Assembly (NCBI GenBank): GCA_026786005.1
Contig: JAJAYW010000206.1
Span: 1 to 44,648, forward strand
DNA length: 44,648 bases
Direction of reading: 5' to 3'
Source: Lysobacter sp.
GTDB lineage: Bacteria > Pseudomonadota > Gammaproteobacteria > Xanthomonadales > Xanthomonadaceae
The notes under the pieces are model-generated. The model saw only the letters and a list, made by a program, of their open reading frames with translations, searched no databases and was not told the origin of the DNA. A program made the translations under genes and the position numbers. Positions 19,163-27,814 of this stretch are shown piece after piece. How positions within the stretch are numbered: the stretch's first letter is position 1; the number at the start of each line of letters is the position of its first letter.

Positions 19163-20059
19163 ATGCCTGACTACGGCGTGCTTCAGCCGCGCTTCGATGC
19201 ATGGCGCGCGCGTTCCGAAGCGACGCTGGAGCGCATTCTTCCGCCAGCCGATGAATCCCCGCAACGCCTGCATGCCGCCATGCGCCATGCCGCACTCGAC
19301 GGCGGAAAGCGCATGCGTCCGTTGCTGGTGTACGCGACGGGCACCGCGTTCGGAATCGACGCATCGAAACTGGATGCGCTCGGCGCTGCCGTGGAATTGA
19401 TCCATGCCTATTCGCTGGTGCACGACGACCTGCCTGCGATGGATGACGACCGCCTGCGTCGCGGCAAGCCGACCGTGCATGTCGCCTACGACGACGCGAC
19501 CGCAATCCTGGCTGGCGACGCGTTGCAGTCGCTGGCCTTTGAACCGCTCGTGCATTCGGATTTCGATGACGCGATCCGGATCGCGATGCTGCGTGAACTC
19601 GCAGTCGCCGCAGGTTCGCGCGGGATGTGCGGTGGGCAGGCGCTCGATCTCGCCGCGACCGGCGATGACAGTTCCATCTCCGCCCCACAGCTCGAACGCC
19701 TGCATGCCATGAAAACCGGTGTGTTGTTGCGCGCTTCCGTGCGGATCGGCGCACTGGGGGCGCGCGTGGATGCCGCGACTACCGAGCGACTCGATCGCTT
19801 CGCCGATGCACTCGGCCTCGCCTTCCAGATCCGTGACGACCTGCTTGACGTAGAAGGCGACAGCGTCCTGCTCGGCAAGACCGTCGGCAAGGACGCAGCG
19901 CAGGCGAAGGCGACATTTCCTGCGTTGCTCGGCATCGGAGCCTCTCGCGCGCGACTGCATGAACTCGCCCGCATCATGGAAACCGCACTTGCGCCCGATG
20001 GTGAACGAATGGCCGCGTTGGCCGCATTGGGCCACCGCGTCATCGCGCGCGACCATTGA
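19163..20059 (+). CDS. ispA: Farnesyl diphosphate synthase (short-chain polyprenyl synthetase)
   Basis: IspA condenses DMAPP and IPP to geranyl and farnesyl diphosphate, the primer for UppS and for quinone side chains. The first aspartate-rich motif DDLPAMDDD is at about residues 88-96, followed by LRRGKPTVH. The second is DDLLDVEGD with GKTVGKD after it. GGKRMRP near residue 48 is the IPP-binding segment. The product is 298 residues. In many relatives dxs follows ispA; here a repeat region and a CHASE2 gene follow instead. Confidence 0.95.
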   Translation: MPDYGVLQPRFDAWRARSEATLERILPPADESPQRLHAAMRHAALDGGKRMRPLLVYATGTAFGIDASKLDALGAAVELIHAYSLVHDDLPAMDDDRLRRGKPTVHVAYDDATAILAGDALQSLAFEPLVHSDFDDAIRIAMLRELAVAAGSRGMCGGQALDLAATGDDSSISAPQLERLHAMKTGVLLRASVRIGALGARVDAATTERLDRFADALGLAFQIRDDLLDVEGDSVLLGKTVGKDAAQAKATFPALLGIGASRARLHELARIMETALAPDGERMAALAALGHRVIARDH

Positions 20060-20098
20060 CCCGAGCTTGCGCAATTGTGGGTGCGCGAATGAAAGTTC

Positions 20099-20195
20099 GT
20101 AGCCCGGATATCCCCGGACTTGATTTGGGGCATCAGGGGCTTTTCGTAACGTCACCAAGATCCCCGGGTGCGGCCTGTGGCCATACCCGGGCTAC
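20099..20195. repeat. Inverted repeat, family F, downstream of ispA
   Basis: The left part GTAGCCCGGATATCCCCGGA pairs with the right end GGCCATACCCGGGCTAC, and the inner GGGGCATCAGGGG faces GATCCCCGGG. The outer stems have about 10 perfect base pairs. The 271 bases between ispA and the next gene hold only this element and the short repeat at 20221-20245. Confidence 0.75.
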
Positions 20196-20220
20196 GCACT
20201 TGCTGCCGTGATCCGTGAGA

Positions 20221-20245
20221 AGCAGCGGAGCAAGCTCCGCTCTAC
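20221..20245. repeat. Short palindrome, family G
   Basis: AGCGGAGCAAGCTCCGCT is a near-perfect palindrome followed by CTAC. The 15-base core CAAGCTCCGCTCTAC is repeated exactly at 35567-35581, inside another inverted repeat. Confidence 0.65.
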
Positions 20246-20330
20246 ACAAGCAACAGACTGCTGACCGCATACCGCATGGTTTGCCGTTGTACTTGCCGAC
20301 ACGCGGCCGCGCTGCGTTCGGGTGGAGCAG

Positions 20331-22208
20331 ATGCTGCGAAAGATGGTGCTTGCGTTGCTGTCATGGATCGACGCCGTGATGGCGGCATCGTCCCAGGGCT
20401 TCGTCGATTCGTGGAGCAGGCTAGAGCGCGGCTATCGGAGGCCGTTCTCGCGTGCAGCGCGTCGCCTGAAGTTCGCCTTCTATCCGTTGCTGGCCTGCGC
20501 CGCGCTGCTGTGGCTGGGCTGGGACTGGTCGCATGCGCGTTCACTGGATGCCGCAGAGGATGCGATCTTCGACAAGGTCATCAAGTGGCGGCCGCTGGAG
20601 CCGAAACCGTCCGGGCGTGTCGTGGTCGTCGAAATCGACGATTGTTCGATCGAGTATTTCCGCATCCAGAACCAAGGCGGCTGGCCCTGGAGCCGGCAGC
20701 GTCATGCCGACCTGCTGGACGTGCTCGACCGCGCTGGCGTAAGTGCAGTGGGATACGACGTGTTGTTCCCGGAAGCGTCGCAGCAGGATCCGATCGGCGA
20801 CGCCACGCTCGAAGCCATGGCCGAAGGTGGCGCGGGCCGTTTCCTGTTCGCAGCCTCGCGCGCGCACGTCGATTTCGATGCCGGTGCGCCATTGCGCGCA
20901 TCGGCTGGTCCCTCGGCGTTCGCGCTGCGACCCAGGCCGAAGGACAACCCGCCGGTTGCGGTGCTGTTGCCATACGGCGAGGCCATGACCGAGCACAGTG
21001 CGATCACCAACATCACCCGCAACGAGGATGGTGTGCTGCGTGACATTCCGCTGCGTGAAAACGTCGGCGACTGGGCGCTGGCGTCGCTGCCGCTGCAGTT
21101 GGCGATCGTCACCAGCAAGCGTTCCGCGCGCAGTTACCACGCCTCGGTGCGGCCGAACTGGCGCCGCGACAGTCGTCTGCCTTTCGTCAGCGCGGCCGAT
21201 CTGCTGGCCGATAAACCCGTGTGCGAAACACGCGCTCCGCTGCCGCCATTGCGCGGCCGCGTGGTGCTGGTCGGCCATACCGCGCAGGGCCTCAACGATG
21301 CCAAGCCGACACCAGTCAACGCGATGATGCCCGGCGTGGAAGTCATGGCAGAGGCCACCGAAGCGCTGGTCGCCGGCACGGCGATCGATTCGCCTCCCAC
21401 CTGGGTCAAGTACGTGCTCGCCGCCATCCTGGTATTGCTGACCGTGTTCGCCTTTTTCCGCGGCGAACCTGCCAACGACATCGACTCGATCTTCCTCGCC
21501 ACCAATCTGCTGCTGTTGTCGGTATCGTTCGTCGGGCTGACGGCGTTTGGATATTTCTTCGACATCTTCGCCAGTGTCGGCTTCGTCAGCTTGTGTTTTG
21601 GCCTGTGCCGGCTGTATGCGGGCGTGCAGCGCGGGCGCGCCGTCGGCAACAACGACTTCCTGGCGGGATTCGATCCGGACGTGGACCGCTGGCTGGTAAT
21701 GGCGCGGCTGCGATTCGCGTCCCATGCCGAACTGGACGCGCAGTCCGCAGCCCGGCGTCGGCGCGAATACCGCCGCCGGCTGCGTCGTTTCCTTTACGCC
21801 GGTCGCGATGCAGTGATGCTGGAAGGCGTGGTCGAGCGCAAGAGCTGGCTGCATGAAACCCTCGACGACATGACAGTGCTGGTATGGAAAGGGGTGGATG
21901 AAGCGGCTGCCCGGCGCACTGCACAACACGATCTGGATGCGCTGTACATCCACCTGAATGAACACGATGGCCGCCTGGATGACGATGGCGTGGTGAAGGT
22001 CTGCGTGGTCGCCGCGCAGATCGACGACGGGCGGGATGCCTCGGATCGTGGCGAACGCCTGCGCTTGCGTGAAGTCCTCGGGCGCGTGTTGAATTCGCCG
22101 GGGGAATGGCCGCTGTCGGGAGCAAACACGTTTAATGCCAAGGAGGGTTTGAATAATCGAGGCACTGTCCGCGATAGACGCAAGGGACCGCGCACGGATG
22201 TCGTCTGA
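20331..22208 (+). CDS. CHASE2-domain membrane protein with unrecognised C-terminal domain
   Basis: The 625-residue product has a basic N-terminal cytoplasmic stretch and a membrane helix near 50-66. A periplasmic CHASE2 sensor domain spans about 70-350, with RVVVVEIDDCSIE, GGWPWSRQRHADLLD, AVGYDVLFPE, VVLVGHTAQGLND and MPGVEVMAEA. Two or three membrane helices follow between 360 and 430. CHASE2 proteins usually end in a cyclase, kinase or GGDEF output domain. None is recognisable here: residues 435-600 form a charged cytoplasmic region with WLHETLDDMTVLVWKG. The ATG at 20331 has GGAG nearby; a GTG at 20322 is possible. A protease gene follows after 73 bases. Ligand and output are unknown. Confidence 0.8.
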   Translation: MLRKMVLALLSWIDAVMAASSQGFVDSWSRLERGYRRPFSRAARRLKFAFYPLLACAALLWLGWDWSHARSLDAAEDAIFDKVIKWRPLEPKPSGRVVVVEIDDCSIEYFRIQNQGGWPWSRQRHADLLDVLDRAGVSAVGYDVLFPEASQQDPIGDATLEAMAEGGAGRFLFAASRAHVDFDAGAPLRASAGPSAFALRPRPKDNPPVAVLLPYGEAMTEHSAITNITRNEDGVLRDIPLRENVGDWALASLPLQLAIVTSKRSARSYHASVRPNWRRDSRLPFVSAADLLADKPVCETRAPLPPLRGRVVLVGHTAQGLNDAKPTPVNAMMPGVEVMAEATEALVAGTAIDSPPTWVKYVLAAILVLLTVFAFFRGEPANDIDSIFLATNLLLLSVSFVGLTAFGYFFDIFASVGFVSLCFGLCRLYAGVQRGRAVGNNDFLAGFDPDVDRWLVMARLRFASHAELDAQSAARRRREYRRRLRRFLYAGRDAVMLEGVVERKSWLHETLDDMTVLVWKGVDEAAARRTAQHDLDALYIHLNEHDGRLDDDGVVKVCVVAAQIDDGRDASDRGERLRLREVLGRVLNSPGEWPLSGANTFNAKEGLNNRGTVRDRRKGPRTDVV

Positions 22209-22281
22209 TCGTTTTTTGCGTGTTCCCCGTTTTTTTTAACCGCTGCGCTGGTTTTTAACCGTTCGGACCTGGAGTACAAGC

Positions 22282-23622
22282 ATGCGATCCACTTACAGCG
22301 CATTGGCAACCCTTTTGACTCTGTTCGCGCTTGGCGGCATTGCCTTGGCCGCGGACAAGACCGCGGAGATGCCGGCGGTGGTCCACAAACCCTCGGTCGA
22401 CGTGCATAGCGGTCCCGATTTCAGCGCGCCCACCATCGCCAAACTCAATCGCGACGCCCCGGTGAAAATTGCAGGGCAGCAGGGACTGTGGTTCCGCTTG
22501 AACATGCCTGCGGGCAAAGCCGGTTACGTGCGCGTCAACGATGTGCGGATGGCGTATTCAGGCAAGGAAAATTCCGACGCCAACATGCGCGCGCTGTTCA
22601 CCGGCAAGGCCGGCAAGGGCCGCGTGACCGAGACCGCAAGCGTGCGCGGCATCGATGAAAGCGATCTGCAATCGGCCGGATTCAATGCCGTGCAATTCGC
22701 GCGCCTGGAATCCTATCGGCTGACGCCGGACGCCGCCGCCGCGCACGCGCGCGCCAGTGGCTGGGTCGACAGCACCGTACCCTACGCGACCGAAGCACGG
22801 CCGGTCGCCGCTGGTGGACGTAAGCAGGCCACCCAAAGCGAGAAACGCGGTGGCCTCTCCGCAGCACGCGGATTGCTGTCGCGGATCGGCAATCTTGGCG
22901 GTGTGCTGGGCGCGGCTGACGCCGTCGTGCCGAAATCCGAACAGGAACTCACCGCGGAAGAACTTGCGCTCGGTCCGGAAATCGCTGGCCGCATCCTGGG
23001 CGCCGCACCGCTATGGAAGGACGATGCCGCGCAACGCCGGGTCAACCAGATCGGACGCTGGCTGGCCTCGCACACGTCACGGCCAGAGCTGCCGTGGACG
23101 TTCGGCATCATCGATTCGTCGGAGGTCAACGCGTTCGCAGCGCCCGGCGGCTACGTGCTGATCACGCGCGGCCTGTACAACCTGCTCGCCGACGATGGCG
23201 AAGTGGCAGCCGTGCTCGGTCACGAGATCAGCCACGCAGTGCAGCGCGACCATTACGAGGTAATACGCAAGCAGGGGATGACCTCGGTCGGTGCCGACAT
23301 CGCTGCGTCGCAGGTCAACGTCGGTGGCGGCATCGTCGGCGGTTTCGCCAAGGATTACGTCAAGAAGCACGGCGCCAAGATCGCCCTGACGCGGCTGGAT
23401 CGGGAGGCGGAATTCCGTTCCGACGAGGCCTCTGAAATCTACCTGGCGCGCACTGGGTTCAATCCGCTGTCGATGTACATGGTGCTGCAAAAGATGACCG
23501 CGCTCGGCGCTGCCTCGGCAAAGCTTGCCCAGATGTACAAGACCCATCCGCCGCTGGACGATCGCCTCGACCGCATCGATCGTCGCGGCTATGCGGGGCT
23601 GGAGCGTTATACGCAGCGTTAG
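22282..23622 (+). CDS. Secreted SH3b-domain M48 family metalloprotease
   Basis: A signal peptide of about 23 residues (LLTLFALGGIALA) is followed by a bacterial SH3-like domain at about 33-92 (VDVHSGPDFSAPTIAKL to GKAGYVRVNDVRM). The M48 peptidase domain begins near 245. The zinc motif HEISH is at 314-318, and the third ligand probably lies in REAEFRSDE (374-382). NAFAAPGGYVLITRGL before the zinc motif is typical of BepA/LoiP-like and Oma1-like enzymes. The product is 446 residues and GGAG precedes the ATG. A periplasmic quality-control role is likely by family. The link to the CHASE2 gene is by position only. Confidence 0.88.
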   Translation: MRSTYSALATLLTLFALGGIALAADKTAEMPAVVHKPSVDVHSGPDFSAPTIAKLNRDAPVKIAGQQGLWFRLNMPAGKAGYVRVNDVRMAYSGKENSDANMRALFTGKAGKGRVTETASVRGIDESDLQSAGFNAVQFARLESYRLTPDAAAAHARASGWVDSTVPYATEARPVAAGGRKQATQSEKRGGLSAARGLLSRIGNLGGVLGAADAVVPKSEQELTAEELALGPEIAGRILGAAPLWKDDAAQRRVNQIGRWLASHTSRPELPWTFGIIDSSEVNAFAAPGGYVLITRGLYNLLADDGEVAAVLGHEISHAVQRDHYEVIRKQGMTSVGADIAASQVNVGGGIVGGFAKDYVKKHGAKIALTRLDREAEFRSDEASEIYLARTGFNPLSMYMVLQKMTALGAASAKLAQMYKTHPPLDDRLDRIDRRGYAGLERYTQR

Positions 23623-23828
23623 GCAGCCATGAAAATTATTCTGATTTTAATTGTCTCGTTCTATCAACGAACAGTACTTTGAAGTCACGCACTGCCTCGT
23701 CGCCGGGGAGATCGTGCTTGATCCACAAGCATTGTCCTCGGTATTCCCCGCTCCGCTGATCCCAGCCACCATGGCAAAGGCTGCAAACCAGTGACGCGGG
23801 CACTACAACCGCAAAGAAGGAAGACACC

Positions 23829-24215
23829 ATGCGAATCGCCAAGCAAGACGTACCAGTCAGGATCGATGCGCCAGGCGCCGTAGCCCGGCAAAAGACGAAT
23901 TTCGGCGACGCAACCGGGTACGGCATGATCAGCGGCGAGTATTTTTCACTCGGCGCCGGTACGGATATCTCGCCCCTGCTCCAGGGACTGGAGGGCGACC
24001 TGTGCCAGTCGCCGCACTGGGGCTATGTATTGCAGGGCGAACTCATCGTCACCTACGCAGACGGCACCCATGAAGTAACCAACAGTGGTGACCTGTTCTA
24101 CTGGCCACCCGGACACACAGTCAAAGTCGGCGCAGATGCCGAGGTCATCCTGTTCAGTCCGCAGCACGAGCACAGTAAGGTCATCGATCACATGCTGGAA
24201 AAAATGACCGGCTGA
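23829..24215 (+). CDS. Small single-domain cupin protein
   Basis: The 128-residue product is almost entirely one cupin barrel. The first motif is visible as HWGYVLQGELIVTYADGTHE. The second is the GDLFYWPPGHTVKVGADAEV segment. A strong ribosome site (AAGGAAG) lies a few bases before the ATG. The first motif has a single clear metal-ligand histidine (His of SPHWGY), with Glu in place of others, so metal binding is uncertain. There is no signal peptide. The 206 bases before it hold no convincing gene. A hairpin with a T-run follows. Substrate unknown. Confidence 0.82.
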   Translation: MRIAKQDVPVRIDAPGAVARQKTNFGDATGYGMISGEYFSLGAGTDISPLLQGLEGDLCQSPHWGYVLQGELIVTYADGTHEVTNSGDLFYWPPGHTVKVGADAEVILFSPQHEHSKVIDHMLEKMTG

Positions 24216-24230
24216 GATGGCCCGTAGTTC

Positions 24231-24360
24231 CGTAGGGCGGGTCTCGACCCGCAGCTTTTTTGTCGGCCACAACACGACCGCTACAGCCACGACTTCCCGG
24301 CATCATCCGCGGACCAGAAAATCCCAACCTCCGTAAAGGCGGGTTGAAACCCGCCCTACG
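24231..24360. repeat. Inverted repeat, family E, downstream of the cupin gene
   Basis: The left arm CGTAGGGCGGGTCTCGACCC pairs with the right arm GGGTTGAAACCCGCCCTACG. Each arm is also a small hairpin of its own (GGGT with ACCC). The spacer is about 90 bases. The element fills the convergent gap between the cupin gene (+) and the DUF1501 gene (-). Confidence 0.8.
24237..24261 (+). terminator. Rho-independent terminator after the cupin gene, within repeat E
   Basis: GCGGGT-CTCG-ACCCGC makes a 6-base-pair GC-rich stem with a 4-base loop, followed by AGCTTTTTT. It starts 21 bases after the cupin stop codon. The stem belongs to the left arm of family E, so the repeat supplies the terminator. Confidence 0.75.
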
Positions 24361-24447
24361 TCTCTGGACCGCTTTGTTTACGTTGGCCGTTACAGCGAAC
24401 GTCAACCCATCCCTATCCCACCCTCCCCTTGAAGGCAGGGCCAAAGC

Positions 24448-25641
24448 TCACGCGGTCAGGTTCTCCAGCGGCCGGACATCGCGACTGCCCGGGAAGATGC
24501 TCGATTCCATTGCGCTTTCGCTCACCCCAAGATGCGTGCGCAATACGCCCTTGAACATCGCACGCATGTCGGTGGTGGTGCGCAAATCCCGGCCTTCATG
24601 CAGATCGCCCGCACTCAATCCCGGCCAGTCGCCTGCGATTCGTCCGCCGCGCACTGCGCCGCCAGCCAAAAAAGCCAAGCCGCCGCTTCCATGATCGGTG
24701 CCGCCAGTGCCATTGGCCTCCACCGTGCGGCCAAATTCGCTGACGATCGCGACCACGGTGCGCGGCCAGATCGTCTGCGCGCCGTCGTGGAAGGATTTCA
24801 GCGCGGCGTCGAGTTCGGCGAGCTTGCGGCCGAGCAGACCGACCTGATTGCCGTGGGTATCCCAGCCCGAGTCCTCGACGAAAGCGATACGCGGCCCATC
24901 GGCGGCGGACATGAAACGCGCCGCGGCGGCGGTCATCTGCGGCAGGCGTCCGCCGCGCTGGTTTTTTCCATGGGCGTTGTTGCCCGACATTCCCTCACCC
25001 ATTTCCTCCAGATCACCGGCGGCGACGCGCGCAAACGCGGCGGCCAGTGTTGCGTCGGCCGCGTACAGCGGTTGCAGGCGCTGCAGCAGGATCGGATCGA
25101 TCGCCTGCGGCAACGGCGGCGACCAGGTACTGACATCGCCACCACCGCGCAGGATCAGCGGCATGACATTGGCGACCGCCAGCCCCTCCGCGCCAGACAG
25201 ACTGCTCACACAGCGATTGAGCCAGCCCGAACCACTGCCGCCCGGTTGATCGGTGCCGTTCTCAAGGCAATCCTGCGCATCGAAATGCGAGCGCTGGCGG
25301 TATGGCGGCGCGATCGCGACCACCGGCAGCAATTGCTTGCGCGCATACAGGTCGGCGCTGAAGGCCAACGCCGGATGCAGCGCGAAGCTGCCGTCGAGTT
25401 TGTACGCTTCGCCTTGCGCGGCGCCCGGGCTGTGCGCTTGCGCGAGCGCGCCGCGCAGCCGTGCGTAGGCCGGATCGGCATACGGCTGCAACGCATGCAG
25501 GCCATCGAGGCCGCCGCGCAACAGCAGCACCATCAGGCGCGTGTCGGAGGCTGCAGTTGCGGCCAGAGCAAAACGCGGCAGCAACGTCAGCGTGGCGGTT
25601 GCACCGGCGGCGGCGAGGAATTGACGGCGGCTGAAGTTCAT
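24448..25641 (-). CDS. DUF1501 family protein with Tat signal
   Basis: The ATG at 25641 gives 397 residues beginning with a twin-arginine signal (SRRQFLAAAGATATLTLLP, then an AxA site). Export in folded form is therefore expected. The body matches the sulfatase-like DUF1501 family: LMVLLLRGGLDGLHALQPY, HPALAFSADLYARKQLLPVV, FVEDSGWDTHGNQ and VVAIVSEFGRTVEANGTGGT followed by DHGSGG. The frame is open far upstream over the neighbouring gene, but the Tat motif fixes the start. It starts immediately after the DUF1800 gene. Such pairs are widespread but their biochemical role is not known. Confidence 0.92.
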   Translation of the reverse strand: MNFSRRQFLAAAGATATLTLLPRFALAATAASDTRLMVLLLRGGLDGLHALQPYADPAYARLRGALAQAHSPGAAQGEAYKLDGSFALHPALAFSADLYARKQLLPVVAIAPPYRQRSHFDAQDCLENGTDQPGGSGSGWLNRCVSSLSGAEGLAVANVMPLILRGGGDVSTWSPPLPQAIDPILLQRLQPLYAADATLAAAFARVAAGDLEEMGEGMSGNNAHGKNQRGGRLPQMTAAAARFMSAADGPRIAFVEDSGWDTHGNQVGLLGRKLAELDAALKSFHDGAQTIWPRTVVAIVSEFGRTVEANGTGGTDHGSGGLAFLAGGAVRGGRIAGDWPGLSAGDLHEGRDLRTTTDMRAMFKGVLRTHLGVSESAMESSIFPGSRDVRPLENLTA

Positions 25642-25642
25642 T

Positions 25643-27145
25643 TCAAACCCTCCACTGGAACGCGGGGCTGGCCAGCAGCAGCGCCATGCCGTGCTGCGGC
25701 GATTCGGCGCGGCGCAATGCCGTGGCGGTTTCGGCATCGAGACCGTTACCGAGTGCGTCCTGCGCCATCTGCAACAAATCGAGTCGTGCCGTCGGCACCC
25801 GTTCGGCCAATGCTTGCGACACCTGCACGCGCTTGAACAACGCGTCAGGGCCGCTCCAGTCATCGGCCGTGTCCGCGAAGCCTGCCGGCGAACGAGGCGT
25901 GAAGGGAGGTTGGCCAAGTTGTCGCAGCAGTCCGACGATGCGCTCGGGATACGCGCCGCCATCGACCCGGGTCGCGCGCAATGCCGACACCACGAAATCA
26001 TCCGGCGTCTTGAACTTGCGGGCGTTGGTGTCCCACGCCTCGGGACTGCCGATCAGCACGCCGTACAGCGCAGGCAGATGGCCGTCGCTGTCGCGATACG
26101 CCTTGGCCATGCGTGCGACCAGCGCCGGCGGCGGCTGGTCGGCGACGAAATGCCGCGCCAGCTTGAATGCGAGATGTTGCGCGGTGGACGGATGCTTGGC
26201 CAGGTCGGCCAGCATCGCGCGGCCCTGCTCCAGGCCGCCCTCGGCGTAGCGCTTGCCGAGCAATGTGCGCGCGCCGGGCTCGTGGGCGATGTCGCGGAAC
26301 ACGAACGCCTTGGCGATACCGCCATCGCGATAGTCGCGCGGCAGCGGCGTGCCCCAGCCGGTGATGGCGCGCGCCAGTTCGGTGACGTCGTCTTGGGCGT
26401 AGCCGCCATCGACGCCGAGCGTGTGCAGTTCGAGGATCTCGCGCGCGAGGTTTTCGTTGAGGCCGAGCTTGCGCTTGGGTTGCGGATTGTTGCCGCCGCG
26501 TCGCTGCAGCCCGCGCGCGCCGCGGGTCGCGAACGTCGAGCCTTCGCCGATCGACTGTGCGTTGTCGAGGTAACGCAGCATGCCCGGATGGGTTTCCACC
26601 GCCAGCAGCAGGTCGGCGAAGTTGCCGAGCACATGCGGGCGGATCGCCTCGCGTTCCATCGGCGCGGCGTACAACGTGGCCGGACGCTTGTCGACCGAGA
26701 TCGCGAAATGGTTCGACCAGAACCGCACCAGTCGTTCGCTGAATCCTGCCTCGGTCATGGTCGCCTGGCGATAGCGCGCGGCCAGTTCGGCGGGCAGGTC
26801 GGCGCCGAAACTCTTGCGGAAGGTGGAAACGAATTGTTCGACGACATCGTCATCGCGCGCATCGCGGCCCTGACCCTCCATCGTCATCGAAGCATCGTCT
26901 GCTCGCTGGCGCCGCGTGCATAGTTCGGCAAACCGTTCGCGCTGGAATTGCGCTTCGCGTCGCAGATATTCGCTGCTGGCCGGCAGTCCGGCGAAGCGCG
27001 CAGGTGCGGCGGGGTCGATGCGTAGCTGCGCCAGCAGCCAGTCGCGCGGATCGCGTAGCTGCGCGAGTTCTCCGGGCCTTGCGCCCATGCCGAAGCGGTT
27101 TGCCGCGCTGGCGGCTTCGCCTGCACCTATCGAACGTGCACTCAT
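25643..27145 (-). CDS. DUF1800 family protein
   Basis: The 500-residue product shows the DUF1800 pattern: AANRFGMGARPGEL at the N-terminus, then a WLLAQL segment, RLVRFWSNHFAIS, a Leu-rich stretch with NFADLLLAVETHPGML, the motif NENLAREILELHTLGVDGGY, ARAITGW and LAFKLARHFVADQPP. AGGAG lies eight bases before the ATG at 27145; the GTG at 27154 overlaps that ribosome site. No signal peptide is seen, unlike its partner. The DUF1501 gene begins one base after this stop codon, so the two are probably co-translated and may act together. Confidence 0.92.
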   Translation of the reverse strand: MSARSIGAGEAASAANRFGMGARPGELAQLRDPRDWLLAQLRIDPAAPARFAGLPASSEYLRREAQFQRERFAELCTRRQRADDASMTMEGQGRDARDDDVVEQFVSTFRKSFGADLPAELAARYRQATMTEAGFSERLVRFWSNHFAISVDKRPATLYAAPMEREAIRPHVLGNFADLLLAVETHPGMLRYLDNAQSIGEGSTFATRGARGLQRRGGNNPQPKRKLGLNENLAREILELHTLGVDGGYAQDDVTELARAITGWGTPLPRDYRDGGIAKAFVFRDIAHEPGARTLLGKRYAEGGLEQGRAMLADLAKHPSTAQHLAFKLARHFVADQPPPALVARMAKAYRDSDGHLPALYGVLIGSPEAWDTNARKFKTPDDFVVSALRATRVDGGAYPERIVGLLRQLGQPPFTPRSPAGFADTADDWSGPDALFKRVQVSQALAERVPTARLDLLQMAQDALGNGLDAETATALRRAESPQHGMALLLASPAFQWRV

Positions 27146-27247
27146 CGAATTCACTCCTGCGGGCGCTCGAGAGTGAAAACGCAGAACGGCCGCGACGGTT
27201 GACGTCGCGGCCGCTCAATCGAAACAACGCTTACGGTTGTGCCGCGC

Positions 27248-27643
27248 CTATTTGAACAGGCGCATCGTCATCGGGTAACGATAGGTCTGGCCGTCATAGG
27301 CCTTGAACCCCGCGATCAACGTGCACACGATCCACACCAGCGCCAGGATCAGCCACACCGGCAACGCAACGATGATGCCGATGCCCAGCGTGAAGATCAC
27401 CAGCATCACCGCGGCCGCGGCGTAGATGAACATGCTCAGGTTGAAGTTGATCGCTTCCTTGGCGTGCTCCGCCGCGAACGCGTACTTGTCGCGCACCACC
27501 ATCCACACCACCAGCGCGCCCAACGCGCCGGCGATACCAGCGACCCAACTGGTCAACAAGGCAGCGGCCAACGCCGCGAAATGCGCGCCTGCCGCCCATT
27601 GGCGGTCGCTCAGGCTCGGGGAAGTCGTCTGCAAGGTTTCCAT
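27248..27643 (-). CDS. DUF4870 family membrane protein
   Basis: The 131-residue product has three or four hydrophobic segments: near residues 20-45, near 70-90, and around IGIIVALPVWLILALVWIVC. The conserved EHAKEAINFNLSMFIY stretch is the hallmark of DUF4870 (Tic20-like) proteins. GGAGGAG is spaced correctly before the ATG at 27643. The open frame upstream to 27781 is coded by palindrome A2 and is not considered real. Function unknown. The C-terminal MTMRLFK is typical of the family. Confidence 0.88.
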   Translation of the reverse strand: METLQTTSPSLSDRQWAAGAHFAALAAALLTSWVAGIAGALGALVVWMVVRDKYAFAAEHAKEAINFNLSMFIYAAAAVMLVIFTLGIGIIVALPVWLILALVWIVCTLIAGFKAYDGQTYRYPMTMRLFK

Positions 27644-27736
27644 TGATCGGCTCCTCCGGAAACATTCCGGTTCAAACGAATAATGGGGCTTGCTTGCGCC
27701 CGCACAAGCCAACTTTCGACCTACGCCGCCACTTTT

Positions 27737-27804
27737 GTAGGAGCGCACCTGGGTGCGATGGGGCTCTACCGGTAAAGCCACATCGCGCCCGGGTGCGCTC
27801 CTAC
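27737..27804. repeat. REP-like palindrome, family A (copy A2)
   Basis: GTAGGAGCGCACCTGGGTGC at 27737-27756 pairs with GCGCCCGGGTGCGCTCCTAC at 27785-27804, with a 28-base loop. It lies between the DUF4870 gene and pmbA, both on the - strand. Compensating differences from the other copies (GGGTGCGAT against ATCGCGCCCGG) suggest stem maintenance. Confidence 0.9.
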
Positions 27805-27814
27805 AGGTTAGGGA

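Noticed and set aside
23636-23926. Open frame on the - strand before and into the cupin gene, 96 residues, with the segment CSLCHGGWDQRSGEYRGQCL
   Set aside because: It overlaps the cupin ribosome site and first 98 bases on the other strand, has no ribosome site of its own and matches no family I know. It could be a gene remnant but cannot be supported.
24532-26923. Long + strand frames of over 400 codons opposite the DUF1501 and DUF1800 genes
   Set aside because: They are antisense shadows caused by high GC, rich in Arg, Gln and Ala without any family pattern, and the - strand genes are certain.
27644-27781. N-terminal extension of the DUF4870 frame
   Set aside because: It is coded mainly by palindrome A2 and the leader region, while the ATG at 27643 has a strong GGAGGAG site.
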